A stretch of 64,000 nucleotides of DNA, taken from assembly GCF_009861505.1 (NCBI RefSeq), contig NZ_WTFT01000007.1, forward strand, positions 1-64,000. The letters run 5' to 3'. A program made the position numbers and the translations under genes. Shown in pieces: positions 46,832 through 55,756 of the stretch. Below the pieces are notes generated by a model that was given only the letters and a program-made list of their open reading frames with translations, was not told the DNA's origin and searched no databases. How positions within the stretch are numbered: position 1 is the first letter of the stretch; each line of letters starts with the position of its first letter. Origin of the DNA: Pseudomonas izuensis. Its GTDB lineage: Bacteria; Pseudomonadota; Gammaproteobacteria; Pseudomonadales; Pseudomonadaceae.

Positions 46832-47609
46832 GCTTGCAGCTATCTCCGTGTACATGGGTATGGCCCGATGCGGGCGCCTTGACCACCGAACCGTGCAAAT
46901 CGTGGGCATGGTCGTGATGGTGGTGATAGATCGCCAGGCTTTGTGCGTTTTTTCCGAACAGCTCGACGAAAGCCGGATCGCCGCTGACCTGCTCGGGGTG
47001 GCCGGAGCAGCAGACGTGGCGATTGAGGCAAACCACCTGATCGGTGGTGCTCATCACCAGATGCAGATCGTGGGAGACCATCAGCACGCCGCAGCCGTGA
47101 CGGTCACGCAGGCGGGTGATCAGGCTATAGAGTTCAGCCTGGCCGGCCACGTCGACGCCTTGCACCGGCTCGTCGAGCACCAGCAACTCCGGTTCGCGCA
47201 ATAGCGCACGGGCCAGCAGGACGCGCTGCATCTCACCGCCGGAGACGCTTTGCACGGGGCTGTCGATCACCTGTTCGGCGCCGACTTCCTTGAGCGCGGC
47301 CAAGGCCATCGCACGGTCCACCCCTGGCACCAGGCGCAAGAAACGCAGGACCGAGAGTGGCAAGGTCGGATCGACATGCAGTTTTTGCGGCATGTAGCCG
47401 ACCCGCAATTTCGGTTTGCGCCAGACACTGCCACTGTCGGGCTTCAACAGCCCCAGCACGGCGCGCACCAACGTGGTCTTGCCGGCGCCGTTGGGGCCGA
47501 TCAGGGTAACAATCTGACCGGGCTCGACGCTCAGCTCGATGTTATCCAGCACACTTTGCCCGGCAAACGTGACAGCAACCTGCTCGAGGCGGATCAGTGC
47601 GTTGCTCAT
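46824..47609 (-). CDS. znuC: Zinc ABC transporter ATP-binding protein
   Basis: The 261-residue ATPase has Walker A ([13 protein letters not shown]), signature [15 protein letters not shown] and Walker B ([12 protein letters not shown]). Its C-terminal 35 residues are strikingly His-rich ([27 protein letters not shown]), which probably binds zinc on the cytoplasmic side. The ATG at 47609 shares a base with the zur stop codon. Confidence 0.95.
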   Translation of the reverse strand: MSNALIRLEQVAVTFAGQSVLDNIELSVEPGQIVTLIGPNGAGKTTLVRAVLGLLKPDSGSVWRKPKLRVGYMPQKLHVDPTLPLSVLRFLRLVPGVDRAMALAALKEVGAEQVIDSPVQSVSGGEMQRVLLARALLREPELLVLDEPVQGVDVAGQAELYSLITRLRDRHGCGVLMVSHDLHLVMSTTDQVVCLNRHVCCSGHPEQVSGDPAFVELFGKNAQSLAIYHHHHDHAHDLHGSVVKAPASGHTHVHGDSCKHG

Positions 47610-48091
47610 CAAGCCCCCTGGCAACCCGAGCAGAGACCGATCACTTCGACGGTCTGGCCTTCAACGACGAACCCGACATCCTGGGCACTGGCAATGATCG
47701 CGTCGCTGATGGATTTTTGCTCGAGCTCAATGGCAGCGTGGCAGTCGCGGCAGATCAGGAACTGCCCCTGGTGCGCGTGTTCCGGGTGATTGCAGCCGAT
47801 GAAGGCGTTGAGCGAAGAGATGCGGTGTACGAGGCCGTTTTCCAGCAGGAAGTCGAGCGCGCGATACACGGTCGGCGGCGCCGCACGGCGACCATCCTGC
47901 TCGCTGAGCACCGCGAGAATGTCGTAGGCACCCAGCGGCTTGTGGCTTTGCCACACCAGTTCCAGCACCCGCCGCCGCAATGCAGTCAGGCGCAAACCCT
48001 GACGCGCGCACAGGGCATCGGCCTCAGACAATGCGCTGTGCACGCAATGAGAGTGGTCGTGGGGACGGCTGGCAATCGGTGTTTTAGGCAT
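47609..48091 (-). CDS. zur: Zinc-uptake regulator (Fur family)
   Basis: The 160-residue Fur-family repressor has an N-terminal winged helix ([40 protein letters not shown]) and metal-binding Cys pairs in [12 protein letters not shown] and GLCSGCQGA. His residues in [12 protein letters not shown] complete the sites. With zinc bound it represses the zur-znuCB and znuA promoters. It is first in its operon, coupled to znuC, and divergent from znuA. Confidence 0.93.
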   Translation of the reverse strand: MPKTPIASRPHDHSHCVHSALSEADALCARQGLRLTALRRRVLELVWQSHKPLGAYDILAVLSEQDGRRAAPPTVYRALDFLLENGLVHRISSLNAFIGCNHPEHAHQGQFLICRDCHAAIELEQKSISDAIIASAQDVGFVVEGQTVEVIGLCSGCQGA

Positions 48092-48157
48092 GAGCGGCGA
48101 CGATTATTGTGAGAGACGTTATTATGTTACCCGTTCTCGCCTCTTCGAGTGGTCATC
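48092..48157. promoter_or_regulatory. Divergent zur-znuA control region with candidate Zur box
   Basis: The 66-base gap between zur and znuA must hold both promoters and the Zur operator. The best candidate is ACGTTATTATGTTAC near 48115-48129, AT-rich and with one half similar to the TGTTAT half-site of known Zur boxes. The second half does not fit well, so the exact site is uncertain. Confidence 0.4.
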
Positions 48158-49078
48158 GTGTCCCGACTTTTTTCTATCTTTGTCGCATTTTTCGCAAGTT
48201 TTTTGCTGATCGGTCAGGCGCAAGCCGAGGTCAAGGTCCTCACCAGCATCAAGCCGCTACAGCTGATCGCCGCTGCGGTGCAGGACGGCGTAGCGATTCC
48301 GGAAGTCTTGCTGCCACCTGGCGCGTCACCGCATAACTATGCCTTGCGCCCTTCCGACGTACGGAAGGTGCAGTCCGTGGATCTGGTTTACTGGATCGGA
48401 CCGGACATGGAAGGTTTCCTGCCTCGGGTGTTGAATGGTCGTACGCTGCCCAGCGTCGCCGTGCAGGATTTGCCCGGTATGAAGCTGCGCCGTTTCGCCG
48501 AGGACAGTCACTCCCACGCCGAAGAAGCCGACGAGCACGACCACGACCACCGCCCGGGCAGCCTGGATGCGCATTTGTGGCTGTCGCCGGTCAACGCACG
48601 CGTCATCGCCACGAAAATGGCCGCCGACCTCAGCGCGGCCGATCCTGCCAACGCGGCACGGTATGAGAGCAACCTCAAGGCCTTTGATGAGCGCCTCGAT
48701 GCCCTCGACCTGCGGCTGAAGAAGCGCCTGGCCGGTGTTGAAGGCAAACCTTACTTTGTGTTCCACGAAGCCTTCGACTACTTCGAAGACGCCTACGGTC
48801 TCAAGCACGCGGGGGTGTTCAGCGTCGCAGCCGAGGTGCAACCCGGCGCCCAGCATGTCGCAGCGATGCGCGCGCGGTTGCAGGAAGTCGGAAAGACCTG
48901 TGTGTTCAGCGAACCTCCGCTGCGCCCGCGTCTGGCGGAAACCTTGGTGGCCGGCCTGCCTGTGAAACTGGCGGAACTGGATGCGCTGGGTGGGTACACG
49001 CCGGCAACCGCTCAGGGGTATGAGCAGGTGCTGGAGAAGTTGGGGAATGATTTGGCGGGGTGCCTGGAGTCGTTGTAA
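48158..49078 (+). CDS. znuA: Zinc ABC transporter substrate-binding protein
   Basis: The 306-residue precursor has a signal peptide (FSIFVAFFASFLLIGQAQA) and the cluster A-I metal-binding fold: LLPPGASPHNYALRP with the first His, the His-rich loop DSHSHAEEADEHDHDH, then AHLWLSPVNARV and YFVFHEAFDYFE. It captures periplasmic zinc for ZnuBC. GTG at 48149 and 48158 are both possible; I favour 48158 (MSRLFSIFVAF). Divergent from zur. Confidence 0.94.
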   Translation: MSRLFSIFVAFFASFLLIGQAQAEVKVLTSIKPLQLIAAAVQDGVAIPEVLLPPGASPHNYALRPSDVRKVQSVDLVYWIGPDMEGFLPRVLNGRTLPSVAVQDLPGMKLRRFAEDSHSHAEEADEHDHDHRPGSLDAHLWLSPVNARVIATKMAADLSAADPANAARYESNLKAFDERLDALDLRLKKRLAGVEGKPYFVFHEAFDYFEDAYGLKHAGVFSVAAEVQPGAQHVAAMRARLQEVGKTCVFSEPPLRPRLAETLVAGLPVKLAELDALGGYTPATAQGYEQVLEKLGNDLAGCLESL

Positions 49079-49100
49079 CCGCAGTATCGGCGGCGCCCCC

Positions 49101-49167
49101 AATCGCGGGCAAGCCCGCTCCCACAGGTTCGCGGTGATCTTTGTGGGAGCGGGCTAGCCCGCGATGC
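49101..49167. repeat. REP doublet (GCGGGCAAGCCCGC type)
   Basis: ATCGCGGGCAAGCCCGCTCC near 49102 is mirrored by GGAGCGGGCTAGCCCGCGAT ending at 49165. The spacer is unusually short, about 16 bases. It lies between the convergent znuA and thrB genes. Confidence 0.92.
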
Positions 49168-49170
49168 TTT

Positions 49171-50121
49171 TTAGAGGGCGAACGGTAGCGGCGTATTGAC
49201 CGTCTGCCGCTGCGCCAACCGCTGCTGAAACTCCATCGGATCGTGAATCAACACATCCTGCCCGGCGAATGACTCTGCCGCGATCAACCGCGATAACCAG
49301 AAGCGCACACAGGCCACCCGCAACATGGTCGGCCACAGCTCGGCTTCGGCGGCCGTGAATGGACGCAGCGCTGCGTAAGAACCGAGCAACGCCCGCGCCC
49401 GAGGTCCGTCGATCAGCCCTTCATCGTCCGAACACCAGTCATTCAAGGCAATCGCCACGTCATAGAGCATCGGCCCCGAGCAGGCGTTGTAGAAATCGAT
49501 CAGACCCGTCAGGTGTGTGCCTTCGAACATCGCGTTATCGCGGAACAGATCGGCATGGATGTTGGCCCGCGGCAGCGCCAGAATTTTCTCTTTCTGCTGC
49601 GTGATTTCATCCAGCGCCCGTTCCAGCAGATCCTTCTGCTCGGCATTCAGGTGCGACAGAAACTGCGTGCCCTCCTCCAGCATCCAGTCCAGGCCACGAT
49701 CGGTTTTGCGCTTGATCATGTTGGCTTGGGTCGCGAGGTGCAGGTGAGCAAGCAACTCGCCCACCTGCGCGCAATGCTGAGCATTGGCTTGCTTGATGTG
49801 CTTGCCGGCCAGGCGCGGTTGCAGCAACGCAGGCTTGCCCGCCAGCTCACGCAACGCGATGCCATCAGTGGTGCGCAGGGCGTAGGGCACTGGCAGATCG
49901 GCTTCGTGCAGCACGTCGAGCAATTCGATGAAGAACGGCATCTCCTGGACCGGGCCACGCTCGACCAGTGTCAGGACAAATTCGCCCTGCTCCAGGCTGA
50001 TAAAGAAATTGGTGTTTTCACTACCGGCGGCAATCCCCTGGAAATCAAGCAGGCGGCCGAGGCCATAAGGGGCGAGAAAAGTTTCCAGCTCGGGCCGAGC
50101 CAGGGGGGTGAACACAGACAT
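49171..50121 (-). CDS. thrB: Homoserine kinase (APH-fold type)
   Basis: The 316-residue protein is the aminoglycoside-phosphotransferase-fold homoserine kinase of pseudomonads, not the GHMP type of E. coli. Motifs are FFISLEQGEFVLTLVERG, the catalytic NIHADLFRDNAMFEG and LIDFYNACSGPMLYDVAIAL. It makes O-phosphohomoserine for threonine synthesis. It lies just after DUF2782 on the same strand (57-base gap). The start MSVFTPLARPELETFL is the family N-terminus. Confidence 0.93.
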   Translation of the reverse strand: MSVFTPLARPELETFLAPYGLGRLLDFQGIAAGSENTNFFISLEQGEFVLTLVERGPVQEMPFFIELLDVLHEADLPVPYALRTTDGIALRELAGKPALLQPRLAGKHIKQANAQHCAQVGELLAHLHLATQANMIKRKTDRGLDWMLEEGTQFLSHLNAEQKDLLERALDEITQQKEKILALPRANIHADLFRDNAMFEGTHLTGLIDFYNACSGPMLYDVAIALNDWCSDDEGLIDGPRARALLGSYAALRPFTAAEAELWPTMLRVACVRFWLSRLIAAESFAGQDVLIHDPMEFQQRLAQRQTVNTPLPFAL

Positions 50122-50178
50122 GTTTAAACTGCCAGTACGGGCGCCGCTGTCGAGCCAGCGCCGATTGAAATTAAGAAA

Positions 50179-50469
50179 CTATTTCCACTCAAAAATCTTC
50201 CACGACGGAATCAGCATATCCGGCTGATCCGAGCGGATGAAGTTACCGTCCGATCCATCGGCGCGCACCAGAAAGTACGGTTTTCCGCCTTTCGGCGTTA
50301 CTTGAATGGCGTACAGAAAGCCATTCTGGCGGTATTCCTTGATGGTGTTATCGCCTTCCGTGCGAATGGTTACATCCGGTTCAGGCGATGGCGCATCGTT
50401 CGCCGCCATCACGGCCAACGGTGCGGTTGCAAACAACCCAGCCAGCAACAGGCGATTTAGTGTGCGCAT
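50179..50469 (-). CDS. DUF2782 secreted protein
   Basis: The 96-residue precursor has a signal peptide (RLLLAGLFATAPLAVMA) and a DUF2782 domain: EPDVTIRTEGDNTIKEYRQN, LYAIQVTPKGGKPYFLVRAD and a C-terminal WKIFEWK. The family is found in gamma-proteobacteria between polA and thrB; its role is unknown. It is divergent from polA with a 74-base gap. Confidence 0.9.
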   Translation of the reverse strand: MRTLNRLLLAGLFATAPLAVMAANDAPSPEPDVTIRTEGDNTIKEYRQNGFLYAIQVTPKGGKPYFLVRADGSDGNFIRSDQPDMLIPSWKIFEWK

Positions 50470-50543
50470 GATAACCTTGTCCCTTTGTCGTCAACGGTCC
50501 CGCTATTCTAGCGCCGGACCCGCCGAAAAGGTTGATCCTGCTC

Positions 50544-53360
50544 ATGAGCCAAGCCCCCCTCGTCCTGGTGGACGGTTCGTCTTACCTGTACCGCGCCTTT
50601 CACGCGCTGCCACCGCTGACCACCTCAAAAGGCTTGCCGACCGGCGCGGTCAAGGGCGTGTTGAACATGCTCAAGAGTCTGCGCAAGCAGTACCCGGACA
50701 GCCCGTTCGCCGTGGTGTTCGACGCCAAGGGTGGGACATTTCGCGATGAAATGTACGCCGAATACAAGGCCAATCGCCCGAGCATGCCCGATGACATGCG
50801 CGTGCAGATCGAGCCGCTGCATCAGAGCGTGATCGCCCTGGGCTTCCCGCTGCTGTGCGTCGAAGGCGTCGAAGCCGATGACGTGATCGGCACCCTGGCC
50901 CGCAGCAGCGCCGCCGCCAATCGTCCAGTGGTCATCTCCACCGGCGACAAGGATATGGCGCAACTGGTCGACGGCCACATTACCTTGGTCAATACCATGA
51001 CCGGTAGCAGCATGGACGTGGAGGGCGTGAAGGAGAAATTCGGCGTCGCTCCGGAACAGATCATCGATTATCTGGCACTCATGGGCGATTCTTCCGACAA
51101 CATTCCAGGCGTTCCGGGCATCGGCCCGAAAACCGCTTCCGGGCTGCTGGTCGGCGTGAATGGCGGCCTGACCGAGCTCTACGCGCAACTCGATATTGTT
51201 CCGACCCTGCCGATCCGCGGTGCAAAGACGCTGCCGGCCAAGCTTGAAGAACACAAGGAGATGGCGTTCCTCTCCTATCAACTGGCGACAATCAAAGTCG
51301 ATGTGCCGCTGGACATCGGCCTCGATGACCTGCAAATGGGCCCGGAAGATCCGGTCAAGCTTACCGAGCTCTACAACCTGTTGGAATTCAAGAGCTGGTT
51401 GAACGATCTGCAACGGGATGCCAAGCGCATTGAACTGAGCACTGCCGCCGAGCCTGAGCCAGTCGTCGACCTCTTCAGCGCCGCCGAAGCCATCGCTGAG
51501 ACCGAAGCGCCGGTGGCAACGTCTGAAACCCGCTACGAGACCATCCTCGATCAGGCGCGGTTCGACGCCTGGCTGGAGAAGCTCAATAACGCCTCGCTGT
51601 TCGCCTTCGACACCGAAACCACCGGCATCGACGCGCAACAGGCGCAACTGGTGGGCCTGTCGTTTGCGGTGCAGGCCAACGAAGCCGCTTACATCCCGTT
51701 GACCCATTCCTACATCGGCGTGCCCGAGCAACTGGATCGCGACACGGTCCTGCGCGCCCTCAAGCCGATTCTGGAAGACCCGAACAAACTCAAGGTCGGT
51801 CAGCACGCCAAGTTCGACATGAACATCCTGGCCAACTGCGCCATCGGTGGCGATCAGGCCAACGGCATCACAGTACGCGGCATCGCGTTCGACACCATGC
51901 TCGAATCCTACGTGCTCAACTCCACGGCCACCCGCCACGACATGGACAGCCTGGCGTTGAAGTACCTGGATCACACCACGGTGAGTTTCCAGGACATCGC
52001 CGGCAAAGGCGCGAAGCAGCTGACCTTCGATCAAATCGCCCTGGAGCAGGCCGGCCCTTATACCGCCGAAGATGCCGACGTGACCCTGCGTCTGCACCAG
52101 GCGCTGTTCGAGAAGCTCACCGCCATCCCAAGCCTGGCCAGTGTGTTGACCGACATCGAAATCCCGCTGGTGCCCGTGCTGGCGCGTATCGAACGCCAGG
52201 GAGCTTTCGTCGATGCCGCGCTGTTGGGTGTGCAAAGCATCGAGCTGGGCGACAAGATGGTGGCGCTGGAGCGTGAAGCCTTCGAGATTGCCGGCGAGGA
52301 GTTCAATCTGGGGTCGCCAAAGCAGCTTGGCGTAATCCTCTACGAGAAGCTCGGCCTGCCGGTGCTGAAGAAAACCGCCAAGGGCCAGCCGTCCACCGCC
52401 GAAGAGGTGTTGGCCAAGCTGGCCGAGGACGACTACCGGCTGCCCAAGGTGCTGATGGAATACCGTTCCATGAGCAAGCTGAAAAGCACCTACACCGACC
52501 GTCTGCCGGAGCAGATCAACCCGCGCACCGGGCGCATCCACACTTCGTATCACCAGGCGGTAGCGTCCACCGGGCGTCTGTCCTCCAGTGACCCGAACCT
52601 GCAGAACATCCCGGTGCGCACCGCAGAAGGGCGTCGCATCCGCCAGGCCTTCGTGGCCCCGACCGGGTACAAATTGCTGGCGGCGGACTACTCGCAGATC
52701 GAACTGAGGATCATGGCGCACCTGTCCCGTGACGAAGGCCTGATGAACGCCTTCCGCCACAATCTGGACGTGCACACCGCCACCGCCGCCGAGGTATTCA
52801 AAGTCGAATTGGCAGACGTGACCTCCGACCAGCGCCGCAGTGCCAAGGCGATCAACTTCGGCCTGATCTACGGCATGGGTGCCCAGAAACTCGGCAAAGA
52901 CATTGGTGTCGATACCAAGACCGCCAAGGCTTACATCGATACGTACTTCGCCCGCTATCCGGGCGTGCGTGAGTACATGGACCGCACCCGCGCCCAGGCG
53001 GCGGATCAGGGTTTCGTGGAAACGTTCTTTGGGCGTCGGTTATATCTGCCGGAGATCAATTCCAACAAGCCGCAAGAGCGCGCCGCCGCCGAGCGCACGG
53101 CGATCAATGCGCCGATGCAGGGCACCGCGGCCGACATCATCAAGAAAGCCATGGTGGCGGTGGACAACTGGCTGGCAGTGTCGGGCCTAGACGCCAAAGT
53201 CATCCTGCAGGTGCACGATGAACTGGTGCTTGAGGTGCGCGAAGACCTGGTCGAGCAGGTCCGAGATGAAATTCGCATCCACATGAGTGGCGCGGCGAAA
53301 CTGGATGTTCCGTTGCTCGTCGAAGTGGGTGTAGGCAATAACTGGGATGAGGCTCACTGA
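50544..53360 (+). CDS. polA: DNA polymerase I
   Basis: The 938-residue protein has the 5' nuclease domain (residues 1-290, LVLVDGSSYLYRAFHALPPL), an active 3'-5' exonuclease (Asp356 and Glu358 in FAFDTETTG) and the polymerase domain with DYSQIELR (motif A), RRSAKAINFGLIYGMG (O helix) and VHDELVLEV (motif C). It is used in Okazaki fragment processing and repair. TTG 50532 is in frame, but ATG 50544 gives the family start MSQAPLVLVDG. Confidence 0.97.
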   Translation: MSQAPLVLVDGSSYLYRAFHALPPLTTSKGLPTGAVKGVLNMLKSLRKQYPDSPFAVVFDAKGGTFRDEMYAEYKANRPSMPDDMRVQIEPLHQSVIALGFPLLCVEGVEADDVIGTLARSSAAANRPVVISTGDKDMAQLVDGHITLVNTMTGSSMDVEGVKEKFGVAPEQIIDYLALMGDSSDNIPGVPGIGPKTASGLLVGVNGGLTELYAQLDIVPTLPIRGAKTLPAKLEEHKEMAFLSYQLATIKVDVPLDIGLDDLQMGPEDPVKLTELYNLLEFKSWLNDLQRDAKRIELSTAAEPEPVVDLFSAAEAIAETEAPVATSETRYETILDQARFDAWLEKLNNASLFAFDTETTGIDAQQAQLVGLSFAVQANEAAYIPLTHSYIGVPEQLDRDTVLRALKPILEDPNKLKVGQHAKFDMNILANCAIGGDQANGITVRGIAFDTMLESYVLNSTATRHDMDSLALKYLDHTTVSFQDIAGKGAKQLTFDQIALEQAGPYTAEDADVTLRLHQALFEKLTAIPSLASVLTDIEIPLVPVLARIERQGAFVDAALLGVQSIELGDKMVALEREAFEIAGEEFNLGSPKQLGVILYEKLGLPVLKKTAKGQPSTAEEVLAKLAEDDYRLPKVLMEYRSMSKLKSTYTDRLPEQINPRTGRIHTSYHQAVASTGRLSSSDPNLQNIPVRTAEGRRIRQAFVAPTGYKLLAADYSQIELRIMAHLSRDEGLMNAFRHNLDVHTATAAEVFKVELADVTSDQRRSAKAINFGLIYGMGAQKLGKDIGVDTKTAKAYIDTYFARYPGVREYMDRTRAQAADQGFVETFFGRRLYLPEINSNKPQERAAAERTAINAPMQGTAADIIKKAMVAVDNWLAVSGLDAKVILQVHDELVLEVREDLVEQVRDEIRIHMSGAAKLDVPLLVEVGVGNNWDEAH

Positions 53361-53362
53361 CT

Positions 53363-53445
53363 CCCTGTAGGAGCGAGCTTGCTCGCGAAAGAGTGTCAGG
53401 CTGATCGCTGCGCCCGATACATCATCGCGAGCAAGCTCCTACAGA
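53363..53445. repeat. REP doublet with shortened right arm
   Basis: CCTGTAGGAGCGAGCTTGCT at 53364 has its mirror GCGAGCAAGCTCCTACAG ending at 53444. The right arm lacks four bases (GCTC) present in the other copies. It lies between polA and the ErsA-like RNA. Confidence 0.88.
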
Positions 53446-53523
53446 TAGCGTCGTGGCAGTGGGCGCAGAGCTCTTAGTTCAGAACGCGCTTAGGGTTATT
53501 CCAAACGTATTTGAAAAAATTAT

Positions 53524-53551
53524 GAACTAATCTGAAGATTTGCTACTCAGA
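53524..53551 (+). promoter_or_regulatory. AlgU (sigma22)-type promoter of the ErsA-like RNA
   Basis: GAACTA at 53524-53529, 17 bases, then TCAGA at 53547-53551 match the sigma22 consensus with one mismatch in each element. The -10 is identical to that upstream of osmC. The predicted transcription start is near 53558. Confidence 0.65.
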
Positions 53552-53557
53552 GTTACT

Positions 53558-53688
53558 GAATGGCTGGTGAAGCCCTTCGATGCTCCTATGTTGTGTTAAG
53601 TGTTGGCAGATATCTGGACCCCGCCCTAGCGGTCTAGAACTTGAACCCCGGAACTTCCCCCTCCCCATAGAAGTCCGGGGTTTTTTTT
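53558..53688 (+). ncRNA. ersA: ErsA-like small regulatory RNA
   Basis: In P. aeruginosa the envelope-stress sRNA ErsA lies between polA and engB, is about 132 nt and is made from an AlgU promoter. Here the same gap has an AlgU-type promoter, and from its predicted start to the end of the T-tract is 131 bases. The RNA would begin in the ACTGAATGGCTGGTGAAGCC region and end with an Rho-independent hairpin. No ORF with a ribosome-binding site fits. Position, promoter, size and terminator all agree, although I have not compared the sequence with ErsA. Confidence 0.75.
53643..53688 (+). terminator. Terminator of the ErsA-like RNA
   Basis: GAACCCCGGAACTTC from 53643 pairs with GAAGTCCGGGGTT from about 53670 with a small bulge. 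Eight T follow at 53681-53688. Confidence 0.88.
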
Positions 53689-53693
53689 GCCTG

Positions 53694-53757
53694 AAAACTG
53701 GCTGTGGCGCGCTCAGGCAAAGCTTTTGCCTTACCTGAACGCATCACAGCCAGTTTT
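53694..53757 (-). terminator. Long hairpin at the 3' end of engB
   Basis: AAAACTGGCTGTG (53694-53706) and CACAGCCAGTTTT (53745-53757) enclose a smaller stem (AGGCAAAGCTTTTGCCT). On the minus strand the stem starts at the engB stop codon and ends in TTTT. The plus strand also has six T, so it may act in both directions. Confidence 0.75.
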
Positions 53758-54399
53758 TTATCCGGCAACCTCGGCGCCCTTGTCCGCCAGCTCCATCCAG
53801 CCAGCCAGTACAGTATAGGCATCTTCCAGGCCCATGCGTTTCGGCGCCGAAAACAGCTGAATCGTCACGCTGTCACCCCAACCCTTGCGAATTTCCGACT
53901 GCACCTTGAGCAGCGTGTTCTTGGCTGCGCCGTAGGTCAATTTGTCCGCTTTGGTCAGCAGAATGTGCATTGGCATGCCGGCAGCAACGGCCCAATCGAG
54001 CATCAGCAGGTCGAAGTCTGTCATCGGATGGCGAATATCCATCATGAGGATCAGGCCTTTCAAACTCTCGCGACCACCCAAATAAGCCTCAAGGTGACGC
54101 TGCCAGTGTTGCTTGAGCGGGATGGGTACTTTCGCGTAACCGTAACCCGGCAGGTCGACCAGACGGCGTTCATCGTCTAGCTTGAAGAAGTTCAACAGCT
54201 GTGTGCGTCCCGGTGTTTTCGAGGTACGCGCCAGGCTGGCATGGGTCAGGGTGTTGAGCGCACTGGACTTGCCGGCGTTGGAACGCCCGGCGAAGGCGAC
54301 TTCAAATCCTTCGTCGTCCGGACATTGGTCGACTTTGGCGGCGCTGAGCATGAAGGTGGACTGTTGGCACAGACCGAGGATGGGATTCTTGAGTTGCAT
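53758..54399 (-). CDS. engB: Ribosome-biogenesis GTPase YsxC/YihA
   Basis: The 213-residue GTPase has G1 (GRSNAGKSS, residues 38-46), G3 ([10 protein letters not shown]) and G4 (LLTKADKL). It is needed for assembly of the 50S ribosomal subunit. The frame is open to 54564, but ATG 54399 ([18 protein letters not shown]) gives the family start. The gene converges on the ErsA-like RNA and is divergent from the cytochrome c genes. Confidence 0.93.
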   Translation of the reverse strand: MQLKNPILGLCQQSTFMLSAAKVDQCPDDEGFEVAFAGRSNAGKSSALNTLTHASLARTSKTPGRTQLLNFFKLDDERRLVDLPGYGYAKVPIPLKQHWQRHLEAYLGGRESLKGLILMMDIRHPMTDFDLLMLDWAVAAGMPMHILLTKADKLTYGAAKNTLLKVQSEIRKGWGDSVTIQLFSAPKRMGLEDAYTVLAGWMELADKGAEVAG

Positions 54400-54590
54400 G
54401 GGATTTCCGATGTGGGTGGCGCCGGGAATGGGCGCGGCAAGCAGTGTCGCTTCCGTTTCAGTGACGCCAGTATATAATGCCGCAGATTTTGTGTGCGCTT
54501 TGTCCCAGCGTAGGATGAAGTTCACGAGAGCGACAGACCTTGATTGCGCACTAGAACGCAGCACGCTCTCAACCCTGAAAAGGTCGTTTT

Positions 54591-54881
54591 ATGACGAAAT
54601 GGCTGCTAGTTGCCGGTGTCTTGATGCCGCTTTACAGCGCTCAGGCTACACAGGATCCGGAAGCTGTGTACAACCGTGTTTGTGGCGCCTGTCATTCCGG
54701 CCAACTACCCATGGCGCCCAAAAGAGGCGATCAGGAAGCTTGGACGCCGAGGTTGGCGAAAGGTATGGAGACGCTGGTGCAACACGTGACCCAGGGTTTC
54801 AAGGCGATGCCGCCGCGTGGTTTGTGCATGGACTGCAGTGCCGAGGATTACCGAGCCATCATCCAGTGGATGAGCGAGTAA
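54591..54881 (+). CDS. Cytochrome c5-like monoheme protein
   Basis: The 96-residue precursor has a signal peptide (WLLVAGVLMPLYSAQA) and one heme site, CGACH at residues 31-35. The Met ligand is probably in KAMPPRGLCMDCSAEDY, where two extra Cys are typical of cytochrome c5. It is a periplasmic electron carrier. AAAAGG precedes the ATG. It is followed after 45 bases by cytochrome c4, and the pair may feed the aa3 or cbb3 oxidase. Confidence 0.9.
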   Translation: MTKWLLVAGVLMPLYSAQATQDPEAVYNRVCGACHSGQLPMAPKRGDQEAWTPRLAKGMETLVQHVTQGFKAMPPRGLCMDCSAEDYRAIIQWMSE

Positions 54882-54926
54882 ACCCGGTCCATAACTCTTA
54901 ACCCTTAGCCGTAGTTGGATTAGCTG

Positions 54927-55556
54927 ATGAACAAATTGATCGTGAGTCTGCTGTTGACCGTGGGAATCTCCGGCATTGCCCATGCTGCAGGTGAGCCAGT
55001 AAAACCTGGTGACGCCGCCGCAGGCCAGGCAAAAGCCGCCGTATGTGGCGCCTGTCATGGCCCGGATGGCAACAGCATGGCGCCAAACTTTCCAAAACTG
55101 GCGGGGCAAGGTGAACGCTACCTGACCAAGCAGCTTCACGACATCAAGTCAGGCAAGCGCACCGTTCTGGAAATGACCGGCCTGCTGACCAACCTGAGCG
55201 ATCAGGACCTGGCGGACATCGCCGCCTACTTCGCCAGCCAGAAAGGCAGCGTCGGCGCCGCCGACCCGAAAGTCGTGGCTCGTGGTGAAGCCCTGTTCCG
55301 TGGCGGCGATCTGAACAAGGGCCTGCCATCCTGCACCGGTTGCCACTCGCCAAACGGCGCGGGCAACGCGGCCGCCGGCTTCCCGCACCTGGGTGGCCAA
55401 CACGCTCAATATATTGCCAAGCAACTGACCGAATTCCGCAAGGAAGAAGGTGGCCGGGCCAACGACGGCGATACCAAACCGATGCAGACCATCGCCAAGA
55501 AACTGAGCGACGAAGACATCGCCGCCGTGTCCAGCTACATCCAGGGTCTGCACTAA
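54927..55556 (+). CDS. cc4: Cytochrome c4, diheme
   Basis: The 209-residue precursor has a signal peptide ending AHA (residue 20) and two cytochrome c domains: CGACH at residues 40-44 and CTGCH at 136-140. Met ligands are expected in NSMAPNFPKLAGQG and DTKPMQTIA. It is the periplasmic or membrane-attached electron donor to terminal oxidases. A good terminator follows. dsbA lies downstream. Confidence 0.94.
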   Translation: MNKLIVSLLLTVGISGIAHAAGEPVKPGDAAAGQAKAAVCGACHGPDGNSMAPNFPKLAGQGERYLTKQLHDIKSGKRTVLEMTGLLTNLSDQDLADIAAYFASQKGSVGAADPKVVARGEALFRGGDLNKGLPSCTGCHSPNGAGNAAAGFPHLGGQHAQYIAKQLTEFRKEEGGRANDGDTKPMQTIAKKLSDEDIAAVSSYIQGLH

Positions 55557-55635
55557 GCCTGACGAATCGGGCGATGCGCCAGGCATCCAGCGCCTGCAAC
55601 GTTAACGCTCGATTAATCCGTCGCAGCAAGTATAA

Positions 55636-55661
55636 AAAGGGTGGCTTTGGCCGCCCTTTTT
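55636..55661 (+). terminator. Intrinsic terminator after cytochrome c4
   Basis: AAGGGTGGC (55636-55644) pairs with GCCGCCCTT (55649-55657) with one G-T pair around TTTG. The T-run continues to 55661. Confidence 0.85.
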
Positions 55662-55756
55662 TGTGGCCGCTGCCGTTACACTACAGAACTCAGGCCCGCC
55701 ATGACCTGTCTGAATACAGGTCACGCGAGGCGAAAAAATTTGTCCAGGAGTAAAGC

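Noticed and set aside
50625..52775. 716-codon minus-strand frame within polA
   Set aside because: It lies fully opposite the conserved polA sequence. The translated product is rich in Gln, His and Gly without family features.
53634..53822. 62-codon frame across the ErsA terminator and the engB 3' end
   Set aside because: It runs through two hairpins and has no ribosome-binding site; it is a by-product of the repeat structure.
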